DNA of 12,227 nt, taken from NCBI GenBank assembly GCA_028565635.1, contig JAOXYB010021559.1, positions 1 through 12,227 on the forward strand, read 5' to 3'. Made by a program: the position numbers and the translations under genes. This DNA is from Phoronis ovalis. Taxonomy: Eukaryota > Phoronida > Phoronidae. This document shows, piece by piece, positions 1 through 8,581 of this stretch; the first letter of the stretch is position 1, and every line of letters starts with the position of its first letter. Below the pieces are notes generated by a model. It was not told where the DNA came from. It made no database searches and saw nothing but the letters and a program-made list of their open reading frames with translations.

Positions 1-2480
1 ATGTAAAAAAACAATAATGTTAAAAAAATATCCTACACATTGGATGGGCATTAGACATGACAAATGTCTTGTTAAAAATTAATATTGACCGGGTATTATT
101 TGTAGTCAGTTTATAAATTGATTTCCAATGCTATAAATTAAAATATACCTTTTTTATGATGAAATGTTGCAAATTGTTCACTTATGTGATCGTCTTTTAG
201 TACGTACTGAAATGACATTTAATTAATCTCTGGGTGTCATAACTTGTATACTATTAAAATGCAGTGCTCATTGCTAATAGGCTCTTTTTTAGCATGAACT
301 TAATCAACGGTTTAATAATCGGAATAATGAACATACATTTAACACAAGAAACTGTCATACAGTTGATTTTCCCATGCACCTCTGTAGTAACAAAATGTTG
401 TCTAGTTACAGATGATAATCATCATATCTGCCATATACCGCATGCTTACTCCCGATTTTCCACGCAAACAATAATTAAAAATATTTTTGCTAAATATATA
501 ACAGAGCACCAGCCAGGGTGAATGGCGGGGGGATAGGCAGATATATTGGTAATTTGTTAACTTGGAATGATCTCCTCAATTTTGATAAAAAAGACATTTT
601 CAAATCACGATTTTTCTTAGTGTAAAATTCTAGTACCGATTTCAAATAAAAAATGTTTTCATGCTGTTCAGGAGCCGAGAGGAAATCAGAAAAAATCTCA
701 TTAATACCATGCTATAAACTTCCATTTTTGGAGAATATTTTTATCTAATTACATTAAAGTTCTTATAAAATGATTTTACATTTTGTAGAAATATATTGCT
801 GTTTTCATAATACTAGCGGTATGAGGTGTAAAAGTACTATCTCTTACATTGCAGTTGAAAGCTCTGTTTGATGATTAGATAGTAATAACAGCTTTTCTAC
901 AAGGTAAAGTATTTTGAAAAATGACATCTCCCATAAGACATCACCATATTTTATCGAAACAAATACTGGTGTAGGTGTCCTGCGGATGCAGGGATCGTCT
1001 TTTCGTAATTCTCTCTGGAAGAAAATAAGGAACGTATTGTGAGAATATTCCCTTGGCGTTGCAAAGTTATCAAGCCTCTAAAAATATTAAATATAGAGAG
1101 TCTTGCATTTACAGATCATTTCGATGCCTCAGCCCCCTCAGCAGAACTTGCCGAAACACACGTACATGCAGTAATTTGTTTATATTTTGACAGTTCTCAG
1201 ATTTTCGTACAATACTGCACGATATTGTATTTGCGCATCGGACTGTCTGAAAACAATATTTATCTGTAAAATCGTAAATTTTGATGATATTTGGTGAGAT
1301 GATGTATCTTGGGGATTATGATTCACGACATAGGTAAAATATTTCGAATTACGCCCTACATTTTTACCCTAAATGGTTGTACTTTCTAAATAAAAATAGC
1401 TCGATCGAGATTTAACGAATAACATAGATTAGCATATTACAAGAAAAAATAAGATAGTAGCTATTGCTGTTCATCACTTACCAAGTGGTGCCAACAATTA
1501 AACTTGCCAATTTCTGAACAGTTAATTTTAAACATTATAAGTAAAAGACAATTAAAAAAAAATTAAAATATCTTATTTTTTCAAATAAATTCCTGTCCCC
1601 TGTGGAAGGTAAAATAAAACAAACCCTAACTCCAATAAACGCCAAGGGTAGCAATGAGACAAGACAAAGTCAGTCAGTTTATTGTAGCTCTTTCGGTTTG
1701 TTTTTGGCCTGGATTGAAAATATTCTAAGCTCTAACTGTAATTGCAGGAGTATATATGTAGGATGCCCTCATGCGGACCCCATGGTGACTAAGATTTATC
1801 AAAACAATCTTTTTCGGAGCATGAATGTCAAGGTTTTTATTATATATGAAAAATCACTTTAAAAATATCTAAATAGTATTGGTAAATCTGAAGTTTCCAA
1901 GTCCTAATAAATGCCTTACCTGATCTTTCTTATCACCTCCGCTCTTCAGAAGACACCTATTCCTTGAAGTAAAAATTTAAATAGAACCCTTAATGTGAGT
2001 CAGGTATATATAATACATCATGACATATGTTTTCTTATAAAGCAGATTTTATTTTAAAAATTGACAAATTTAATTTAAGCACAGGTAGGATATCTTTCAA
2101 TATTATGTGAAATCCATTTTTTTCTTCCTCATGTTTGGGTTCTGAGTTTCACATTGAATCAATATTGACCTTTCGTATGCATACAGGTAAGGTTCATTCA
2201 TTAATACTTTTGTATTGCTAAATACATTATGACATTTTTATAAATTTTAAAAGAAAAATATAATGAAAGTCATTATTAAACATTTTACAAATGTCATATA
2301 ATTCAGGGTGAGTATGATACTGACAATACCAACTGACAATATAGTTGTATGATAACATGATCCGAACACGATATGCAACAGGTAAGGCTTCCAACTTGCA
2401 CGTTTTGTACTACTGGCTAATTCATGAATGTCCTCGATTTCCGTTGATCAATCATGTTTGCCTTTGCAAGGAAAAATGAC
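1..2480. other. AT-rich non-coding stretch, no gene recognised
   Basis: I read both strands and found no protein family I recognise. The open frames (for example 264-521, 1039-1269 and 1602-1862 on +) have no conserved motif and the biased composition of AT-rich non-coding DNA. Two very good donor-like words (CAGGTAAGG, splitting at 2187 and 2382) occur, but neither has a convincing exon upstream. If the gene ending at 5270 continues leftward, this stretch is probably a long intron of it. Intergenic DNA is equally compatible with what can be seen. Confidence 0.6.
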
Positions 2481-2562
2481 TACCGTATTTTCTCTAATAA
2501 TCGCCCCTCTCTAATGACTAAATAAATCAATAATCGCCCCCTCTCTAATAATCGCCCCCAGG
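2481..2562 (+). repeat. AATAATCGCCCC repeat cluster 1
   Basis: The cluster opens with TACCGTATTTTCTCTAATAA and carries three AATAATCGCCCC words separated by CTCTCT-type linkers. It shares an exact 25-bp stretch (2529-2553) with cluster 2 (3098-3122) in the same orientation. Similar CCGTATTTTCTC...AATAATCGCC sequences are, as I remember, dispersed in many animal genomes and look like ends of DNA transposons. I cannot name the family from sequence alone, and I see no inverted partner in the window. Confidence 0.65.
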
Positions 2563-3095
2563 GTGGCAATTTGAGTTGAAGACTCATTTGAATTAATACG
2601 AGATAATCACATTTTAATTCATTATTTTGTGTAGTTGATTAGCTCTTTTTGGATGATGAGTGGGGTTTTAAGGAATAATATTTTAGTATTATTTATTAGT
2701 TACCATTTCTCCAAATTATCTTTAATATGTGTTTTGGCTCCTAAAACAAACTTCGGATCACCGCTAATAATATTTCCAATAGAATTTTCATACCCAGTAC
2801 GGCAGGAGGTGATTTCCGCTTATCGCCGATGACTTTCACAATAATTGTTTCCACGTTGAACAAACAAGGTGGTGTACAACTGAACAAATTTATCTAGGTA
2901 CGTGACCAACAAAATAAATTTACTGTTTGTTTAAGGTTTCTAAGAGATTTTTCTTTTGAAAAAAAATTGCATTACACCTTAATGTCGCTTAAACAGATTT
3001 TATTGGATAAACTGGCAGTCTTCCAGATCTGCCTTATGTGACTCAAACAATAGATTTAAAAAATTTTAAATCTTCATGGCAGGAGTACAAAGAAG
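2563..3095. other. Spacer between the two AATAATCGCCCC clusters
   Basis: AT-rich and non-coding on both strands as far as I can tell. The short open frame at 2635-2832 has no recognisable motif. If the two flanking clusters are the subterminal repeats of one mobile element, this is its interior, and no transposase reading is visible. A deleted non-autonomous copy, or two unrelated insertions, are both possible. Confidence 0.35.
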
Positions 3096-3177
3096 TTAAT
3101 AATCGCCCCCTCTCTAATAATCACCCTCCTCTAGTAATTGCCCCCCATAAAAGCATTTTTTTTTAATAATTGCCCAG
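3096..3177 (+). repeat. AATAATCGCCCC repeat cluster 2
   Basis: Four degenerate copies of the word (AATAATCGCCCC, AATAATCACCCT, AGTAATTGCCCC, AATAATTGCCC) follow one another at irregular spacing. The first part is identical to cluster 1 over 25 bp. Decay increases to the right, as expected for an old tandem or mobile-element end. Orientation is direct relative to cluster 1, which argues against a simple terminal inverted repeat pair. Confidence 0.6.
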
Positions 3178-3700
3178 GACATTGGAAGGATTCCAATCTC
3201 TTCTGAAGCACAATTATTTTATTAGTCATTTCTATTAAAGGCACTTATTCTATTTTGAACCTGTCTTTGTGTATACAAAAATATATTCACTTTTTTTATT
3301 GCAAGAGTTAACTTTTTTGGAGATAATTTGCGTGTGTAATACGTGTTCAGATTGTCACCACGAAGCTGAAATTGTTGGAAACCCCTGTTGAAAAGAGGCA
3401 CCTTAAAAATCCCTTCAACCTGATTGGCCAACTCAGGAAGTCCCCCGACATCTAGTATTTCTTAGAGGATAAAGTTTGGTCCAACTTTATAAATATTTAC
3501 ATGCTGAAATCTACAGGGAATTTATGAAAGCAAAGCATTTTCCTATTTTTAAATTAAAATTTGGTTTATTTATTATGAAAACTTATAAGAAGTTCAAATT
3601 TTCATTAAAAATAACACAACATGGAACAGGGGCCTTTACGATGACTGTTAAAGTTGATATTTCAAGGTTTTATACAATTATTTTTCTTTTGGTTTTTCAG
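3178..3700. other. Non-coding; probable intron upstream of the LRRK-like exons
   Basis: No coding segment is recognised on either strand. The right end (about 3677-3700) is a T-rich tract ending in CAG, a good splice acceptor for the exon that follows. The open frame from 3476 to 3751 is mostly low-complexity K/F-rich sequence and is best read as intron. Confidence 0.5.
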
Positions 3701-3832
3701 TTATTTCCTTATTACCAACATTATTGTCGGCAGGTCTGTGTATCTCAGTAGCTTTGGTGCTTCAAGAATTGAGGTGCGAGGAAAGGTCAACTTGAACCCA
3801 AGAGGTCATATAGATGTTGCAAGTGCAGTTAG
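3701..3832 (+). CDS. Exon 1 of the visible part of the LRRK-like gene
   Basis: Coding continues to an AG|GTAATG donor at 3832/3833 and splits an Arg codon (AG|A). The conserved-looking part is SRIEVRGKVNLNPRGHIDV. The start is uncertain: three CAG acceptors (ending at 3700, 3733 and 3748) all keep the same frame. The first has by far the best pyrimidine tract. The third has a plausible branch-like sequence (TTACCAAC, about 30 nt upstream) and would give a shorter 84-nt exon. Confidence 0.65.
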
Positions 3833-5270
3833 GTAATGCCAAATGTCTGCTAAGCTTTTTTATTGAAAATTGATTGTAAACATACATGTAGATACTGGTG
3901 ACTGCTGTTGGGAGACTGACCTGCAGATTTCAAAAACTGACCACGTATACTGTCCAAGTCAGATGTAAATTTTATTACAGTAGGTTCCATTTTGTCCGAT
4001 TATTCGACGTAGTTAAAGTCATTAAAAAATGTTGCAATTGTAATGAACATGTTTTTTATATTACGGTTGCAGATCATTTGGATATGATTGTTCCAAGGCA
4101 GAGTGTAGGGTCACTTCAATGCTACTTCACAGTAATCACCAAAACAGCAGTGCATTATGGGTTGGAACTGGTGGCGGACATATTGTACTGTTTGATGGAC
4201 TCACCCACGAGCCTGTGTCAGTAATGTATCGTCATGGCGATGCCATTAGAACCATGTGTACAGTATCTTGTTCAGGTAAAAAGATAGTTCACATCCTTTT
4301 TTATTATAATTACTTCGTTGCAGTAGTAAAATATGTTGAAATACATGTAGCCTTCAGTTTCTGGTCTCCACCAGAAGTCAGAGTCACTGATGAAGGTGTC
4401 ATGAAAACATTGACAGCTTGTATTCTTCCGTGTTTAACTAATATCAGTTGTATTTTAACTGGAACGGAATTAATTAATTTCAAGAATTTTTTTATTACTG
4501 GCCCTTTTTGTTTAATTCAATGTTAGATTTTTTTCATTAGTTTAACCATTTTGTAGATGGTGATCACCCTTTTTCTGCAGTTTTAACAGGAGGAATGGAT
4601 TTCCTTTTACGGCCAGGTCTTCTCAAAAAAGCAGGTTAGCATTCATGTTTTATTGATATTTATTAAGTATATTCTAGGGCTTCTTTTGCTTGATGCTAAA
4701 AAAACTTGTATTAGCATTGCTCGAACAACTGAGAATGTTTGGGTTTTGACATCCCTTTAGCAGCAGATATCATTCAGTTAAAACTGAAGCTGTATATATA
4801 TACACTGGGTTTTCGTAACAGTTTAAATTTTGTTAAATATCCCGGAGGGTCACTCCTTATACTGTATGTGTCAATACATGAGGGCTACACCTGAAAGGAA
4901 TGGGTTTTTCACCTTTCTAGTCCAGGAAAGGGATGGATTTTTACATTTGTAATCCAGGAAAGAGGTTGGTTATTGAGTTGCAGACTGAATCTCCCTGTAT
5001 GCAATATTTGGATGAACCCTCTGTGTTGTCCTACAAGAAGTGACTCTGGGATTTTGACTGCCTTTTAACTGTATGGAAAACCCAGTGTAAATATACAGTC
5101 AGCTTGTTTTTTAAGATATTATTCCAGATTCAGCATGTACATTCGCTCATTTTCCAGATTCACAATATGGTTATGTATTGCTGTGGGACACAGATATTAA
5201 TCAGCAGGCGAAACAGATGAATAACTATCTATCAAAGAGAAAACGATTAGTAGCCTCAAACAGTTCATGA
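3701..5270 (+). CDS. LRRK2-like (Roco family) kinase, C-terminal end of the WD40 domain, four exons, 5'-partial
   Basis: Joining 3701-3832, 4073-4275, 4557-4634 and 5158-5267, then stop TGA at 5268-5270, gives one continuous frame of about 174 residues (158 if the first exon starts at 3749). Every junction keeps phase (2, 1, 1) and has GT...AG ends. The middle contains ALWVGTGGGHIVLFDGL followed by VMYRHGDAIRTM. The end contains YVLLWDTDINQQAKQM and a basic helix-like tail ending in NSS. In LRRK2, as I remember it, the last WD40 blades carry an almost identical LWVGTGGGHI block, and a final VWDI strand is followed by a charged C-terminal helix, so order and spacing agree. LRRK proteins are large multidomain GTPase-kinases in which the WD40 domain mediates protein and microtubule contacts. 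The kinase, COR and Roc parts are not in this window. LRRK1 has a different C-terminus and fits less well. Another WD40 or RhoGEF protein remains a weaker alternative. Confidence 0.78.
4073..4275 (+). CDS. Exon 2 of the LRRK-like gene (WVGTGGGHI block)
   Basis: This 203-nt exon lies between ...GGTTGCAG|A and TTCAG|GTAAAA. It completes the split Arg codon and encodes SFGYDCSKAECRVTSM followed by the diagnostic ALWVGTGGGHIVLFDGL strand pair and a YRHGDAIRTM segment. It ends with one base of an Asp codon. The flanking introns are 240 nt (3833-4072) and 281 nt (4276-4556). This exon is the main reason for the family call. Confidence 0.82.
4557..4634 (+). CDS. Exon 3 of the LRRK-like gene
   Basis: A 78-nt exon after TTTTGTAG at 4556, phase 1 at both ends, encoding DGDHPFSAVLTGGMDFLLRP and a short GLLKKA tail. 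Because 78 is a multiple of three, skipping it would keep the frame. The donor GTTAGC is weaker than the others in this gene. The segment corresponds to the strand and loop between the WVGTGGGHI blade and the last strand. Confidence 0.72.
4790..5098. mobile_element. MITE-like non-autonomous element with terminal inverted repeats, inside the last intron
   Basis: The left end 4790-4823 and the right end 5067-5098 are inverted copies of each other over about 32-34 bp. They share a perfect 13-bp core (TACACTGGGTTTT at 4801-4813 against its complement at 5077-5089). The interior has no coding capacity and holds an internal direct repeat, TCCAGGAAAG, at 4921-4930 and 4953-4962. A target-site duplication is not clear. 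Removing the element would cut the intron (4635-5157) from 523 to about 214 nt, similar to its neighbours of 240 and 281 nt, which fits a later insertion. Confidence 0.7.
5158..5270 (+). CDS. Terminal exon of the LRRK-like gene
   Basis: After ATTTTCCAG the frame reads DSQYGYVLLWDTDINQQAKQ, then a Lys/Arg-rich stretch (SKRKRLV) and a TGA stop at 5268-5270. The LLWD element is a typical closing WD-repeat strand, and the amphipathic charged tail matches the position of the C-terminal helix in LRRK2. An alternative acceptor 30 nt upstream (after 5127) is also in frame and would add ten residues. Confidence 0.78.
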
Positions 5271-5765
5271 TATTGAAGTCCCTCGAATTGCTAGTAAATG
5301 CTGTCATCTGAAATGCACTAAATTACCAGTATTTTGATTATAAAATTTGATACCTTTAGCAAATCATATGCCTGCTGCCAAAATAGTGTATGAATGTTTG
5401 TATAGCAGGAAGATGACTAGATTATGAAACAGAAATGAGTTGATCATTTTTTTGCATTAATTAACTTTTGAAATTAATGGATAGTCTCAGGTAAATTGTT
5501 CTAGTTTGTTTCCAGTTTGTCAGTTTCAAGTAAAAAGCTACTGAAACCGAGCTGTTTGCTAGTTGATTAGAACTTCAATTTAGTAGCTAAGCTTAGTTAC
5601 TACAATAGGACAAGAATTTGACAAAATCAAGAAACTGACCAGACTTGAGTCAGTTAAATAGTCTGATTGTTATAGGAGAAGTCTGAACTAGTTGGCCAAA
5701 GTGACCAACTGTTTTATAAAACTTGTTAAATCATTCGAATAATAAATATTGTTTTTTGTTTAATT
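5271..5765 (+). other. Putative 3' UTR of the LRRK-like gene
   Basis: AT-rich sequence without long open frames between the TGA stop and the first canonical AATAAA (5741-5746), which is followed by a T/GT-rich stretch suited to cleavage. The exact transcript end is inferred. Further AATAAA words at 6147-6152 and 6175-6180 could give longer forms. Confidence 0.45.
5741..5746 (+). promoter_or_regulatory. Candidate polyadenylation signal AATAAA
   Basis: Canonical hexamer 471 nt after the stop codon, followed within 10-25 nt by T-rich and GT-containing sequence (TTGTTTTTTGTTTAATTTCG). In such AT-rich DNA the hexamer also arises by chance, so position and downstream context are the only support. 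Confidence 0.45.
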
Positions 5766-6690
5766 TCGTGGCAACCTTGTTACAACAGTCAAAATGTAGT
5801 TTTTTTGTCTTCTATGCTGTTTTTGTACAGGTATATTTATTCAAAATCCACTATAGTGTGGACTTAGTATTTATTTATTATTTTATTTGTTATATCAAAT
5901 CGGTGACAAACATTCCTTGAGAGTATGTTGATTATAAATTGTTATACAATTATAATTTATAAATTTTTGGATATATTTATTAATTTTATAATCAGTGCTA
6001 AGTTTCTTGCATGTCAAACATTTCCAAAGTCTTTGAATTTTTCCTTCAAGGCAGTTTTGTTGTTAACGTTTTTTGGATTCTTTGGCTAACAAATTGTTTT
6101 CTAAGCATGGCAATACATGATATAAAAAATGTATATTCAACTATTAAATAAATTTAGAATTATAGTATAAAGCAAATAAAAATTCAATTGAAAACTTAGT
6201 AGATTGTGTACTATTTGACTGATATGATCATTTTTGGACAGTATGGTTTTATCTCACATTTCATTAAAGGTTTAAATTAAATTAAATCATGTTTGTTAAA
6301 TTTTTTGTTTAAAATAAAAAAAATTACTAAGTGACTGTTTAGAGTCTTCACGTTATCATCATTCGTCAGAACACATACAGAATAATATTAATATTATATA
6401 TTCCCGAGCACAGTTTTGGGCTTTGGAAAGATGCATGTTAATATGACAATTTATGTGTACTAGGAATTACAATTTGGAATTACTTATTTTGGGGTCGCTT
6501 GTTAGGATTTAAAGTTGTGATGATATTTTTAAACTATTTTTGACAATTTCACAAAAAAATGCAATTGGTGTTGGCATGTCACTAAAGATACAGGATTCAT
6601 TCTTGGGTTTGCACCGCAATTCGGAACTGAACTATTTCGTTATATTTGCTACAAAAAAAAAACTTATTACATTACCCCAATGCTCAGTAA
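5766..6690. other. AT-rich intergenic stretch
   Basis: Nothing recognisable on either strand beyond two more AATAAA words (6147 and 6175) and homopolymer A/T runs. If transcription passes the first poly(A) signal, the left part would be extended 3' UTR. Confidence 0.5.
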
Positions 6691-6699
6691 AAAATCAGT

Positions 6700-6860
6700 G
6701 AATTCCACCAAATCACTGTGGGATTCCACTAAAACCGACAAATTTACCCAGCAAAATTTCACTAAAAATAAAATACAATGTGAACAAATTTGCCCGGTGA
6801 AATTTAATTTCTGTAAAAGTCCATAGCGGAATTCCACCGAAAAATCTATTGAATTCCACT
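6700..6860. repeat. Degenerate RATTCCAC-type repeats
   Basis: Four copies of a (G)RATTCCAC(C/T) word lie at 6700-6710, 6721-6730, 6828-6840 and 6851-6860. Between them are a 9-bp inverted pair (AAATTTCAC at 6754-6762, GTGAAATTT at 6797-6805) and a repeated CAAATTTRCCC. The arrangement looks like an old, decayed palindromic or tandem element. The open frame on the minus strand here (6713-6910) only reflects these repeats. Confidence 0.4.
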
Positions 6861-7565
6861 AATTTCCGATCAATTTTCTGAAAAGAACAATTTAACAAGC
6901 CTATTCTCACAAGTCAGGTATTCATCATAGTACAATCTAAACCCAAAGGGGAATCCAAAATTTGAAACTAAACTAAAGTTCATTAAAAACCACTCAGTGG
7001 TGATTTTTAAAATATTGTCACTAATTAATTTTTACCATTTTTTTTCATTGACGACTATGGATATTATCATAAATTATGTCTTTACCTTGCTCGCAGTCAG
7101 CAAATATAGTAAATAATTACTTTTCTTCGTATTTCGGCCGATGTTTCCAGATTTAAAAGTCACGTCTGCAGCCTTCCAGAATAGTCTTCTTTCAATGTGG
7201 TAGATACAACAAGTACCATTTGTGTCCCTCCACTTGATAGGTTTGATGTTCACGGTTCCCTCTATTTAAACCAATCAGATAAGATTTGACAAAAGTTTTA
7301 AGAAAAACTTAAAGGAAAATATAAAAATAACCAAGATGTTTGCGTGTTTGGTGCAGAATTCTATAATGTTGTGAAGGGTGCAGGATATTTATACCCGGTA
7401 TTTATTATCTGCAGGCATTATCTGCTCACAGACTCCTTGTAAACTGACAAAGATTTTGGTAACCACTACGTTCTATAAAGGTGTATCAAAAAGGGATATT
7501 TAAAATAAACAGTACTCTTTTTAGGAAGTGAATAATAAGAATTATTAAAAAGAATGAACAAATAT
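6861..7565. other. AT-rich non-coding stretch
   Basis: No reading frame with a recognisable motif, no RNA gene and no strong repeat. A small ACCACT/AGTGGT inverted pair near 6990-7002 is too short to mean much. Confidence 0.5.
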
Positions 7566-7630
7566 CTACTTACAATGTATAGTTTGATGTACAAGAAACA
7601 CCTACTTACAATATATAGTTTGATATACCA
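7566..7630 (+). repeat. Two-copy 36-bp tandem duplication
   Basis: The segment beginning CTACTTACAATGTATAGTTT at 7566 is repeated from 7602 with two base changes over the aligned part (ATGTAT to ATATAT, GATGTA to GATATA). The second copy is shorter. This is a simple local duplication with no evident function. Confidence 0.7.
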
Positions 7631-7712
7631 TCATTTTTTAATGTGATTTTTGTTCGTTCTTTTCTTTAAATGAAATCTTGTTTTACTGGTAGGCCCATTT
7701 TTTCCCGGCGAC

Positions 7713-7764
7713 ATTTCACTAGGATTTGGTTTTGGATTTTTCTGGTTGGTTTTGCTAGTGAAAT
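7713..7764. repeat. 10-bp perfect inverted repeat
   Basis: ATTTCACTAG at 7713-7722 faces CTAGTGAAAT at 7755-7764 across a 32-bp T-rich spacer. Overlapping short open frames on both strands here are a by-product of the symmetry. It may be the remnant of a small palindromic element. Confidence 0.5.
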
Positions 7765-8186
7765 CATATTATTCCTGTGGAAAACACAGATTTTAGTAAA
7801 GTGGGGAAATGTAGATCTACAACGATTCAAGTTCAATATACAAATGTTTCTGTGTCTGAAAAAGTACAATATGAGTGTATTAAAAAATAACCTTTGAATT
7901 TATTTTGAGAATATCAGAACATGATAAAAGCTCATTTTGCCGTGGGTAGCCAGAAAAGTGTATATCTTCAGCGTGAGTACATTTTGAATATAATTTTGGA
8001 GTACATCTAGGTTCAGTGCCTCGTAAATTGTAAATATAAACAGCACACTTAAAAAGTATGCTTTTGATTTTATGATTGCATGGCAGATTTAATTCAAAAA
8101 GAAGACACGAGTTAATTGCAAGAAAAATTCAACTGGGCTGCACACCCCCACCAAAAAATAACTTGAATACCCCCGGTTCTGCCGGT
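7765..8186. other. Non-coding stretch
   Basis: No gene or RNA recognised on either strand. The right part (from about 8140) grades into the palindromic repeat region that follows. Confidence 0.45.
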
Positions 8187-8426
8187 GTAATGAAATACAA
8201 TGTCCTACATATTTTAGCGTCCTAGGACTCCAGGTTTCAGAGACTGGGCGTCCATAGGATGCCCAGTCTCTGAAGCCATGTGTCCTACGGACACTCTTTC
8301 TATGAAAGCAGGAGTCCTTTTTTAAGGTGTACACCCCGGACGCTGTGTTTTGGGGGACTTAGAATTTCATTACAAATTCACTGTCCCCTCGTTGTCCTAG
8401 GACGCTGTATAACATCTGGGATATAG
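8187..8426. repeat. CCTAGG-family palindromic repeat, first block
   Basis: A nested inverted structure: an outer 10-bp pair (GTAATGAAAT at 8187-8196, complement at 8364-8373) encloses the strong hairpin at 8233-8277 and a CCTAGG site at 8221. A second CCTAGG is at 8396. The segment GTCCTAGG-CTCC--GTTTCA...GCGTCCRTAGGA aligns with the copies at 9905 and 10030, so this is a dispersed family rather than unique DNA. The open frame on the minus strand at 8089-8334 is a by-product. Confidence 0.6.
8233..8277. repeat. Strong hairpin, 17-bp arms with one mismatch
   Basis: The left arm 8233-8249 (core CAGAGACTGGGC) is the reverse complement of 8261-8277 (core GCCCAGTCTCTG) with one mismatch, around an 11-nt loop that itself contains a TCC/GGA pair. 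Partial complementarity continues outward through TAGGAC-type words. As RNA this would fold stably. There is no T tract or gene that would make it a terminator, and a palindromic mobile element is more likely. Confidence 0.75.
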
Positions 8427-8516
8427 AGTCATAGGACCCTCAAGTGCAGTGTACAGTCCTAGGACCGTCAAGTTCAATGTACAGTCCTAGGACCCTCAAG
8501 TGCAATGTACAGTCCT
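8427..8516 (+). repeat. 28-bp tandem array, three units plus a partial one
   Basis: Units at 8427-8454, 8455-8482 and 8483-8510 start with AGTCCTAGGACC (AGTCATAGGACC in the first) and end in CAATGTAC or CAGTGTAC. A fourth breaks off after AGTCCT at 8516. Units differ by a few substitutions and no indels, so spacing is exact. Each unit carries the family core GTCCTAGGAC. Confidence 0.8.
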
Positions 8517-8581
8517 GCAATGTATGCGTAATATTGGCACCCAGAATTTGGTTAGTGAAAAAACAGGTCGATTCCCAGCAA

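Noticed and set aside
264-521. 85-codon open frame on the + strand
   Set aside because: It has no motif, an AT-driven composition and no supporting splice or start context.
1602-1862. 86-codon open frame on the + strand
   Set aside because: It contains an acceptor-like sequence in the middle (CTGTAATTGCAG near 1738-1749), but no recognisable domain and no matching donor exon. Chance is the simplest reading.
3476-3751. 91-codon open frame overlapping the first LRRK-like exon
   Set aside because: It is in a different frame from the conserved WD40 reading. Its right end crosses the splice acceptor, and its content is low-complexity K/F-rich.
4119-4526. 135-codon open frame taken as one uninterrupted gene
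   Set aside because: Only the part up to 4275 is coding. The rest reads through the donor GTAAAA into an AT-rich intron, and the next exon restores the conserved reading.
7666-7897. Overlapping open frames on both strands
   Set aside because: They lie over an inverted repeat and T-rich sequence, with no conserved motif on either strand.
8089-8334. 81-codon open frame on the minus strand
   Set aside because: It lies across the palindromic CCTAGG-family element and its hairpin. The translation reflects the inverted repeat and shows no family motif.
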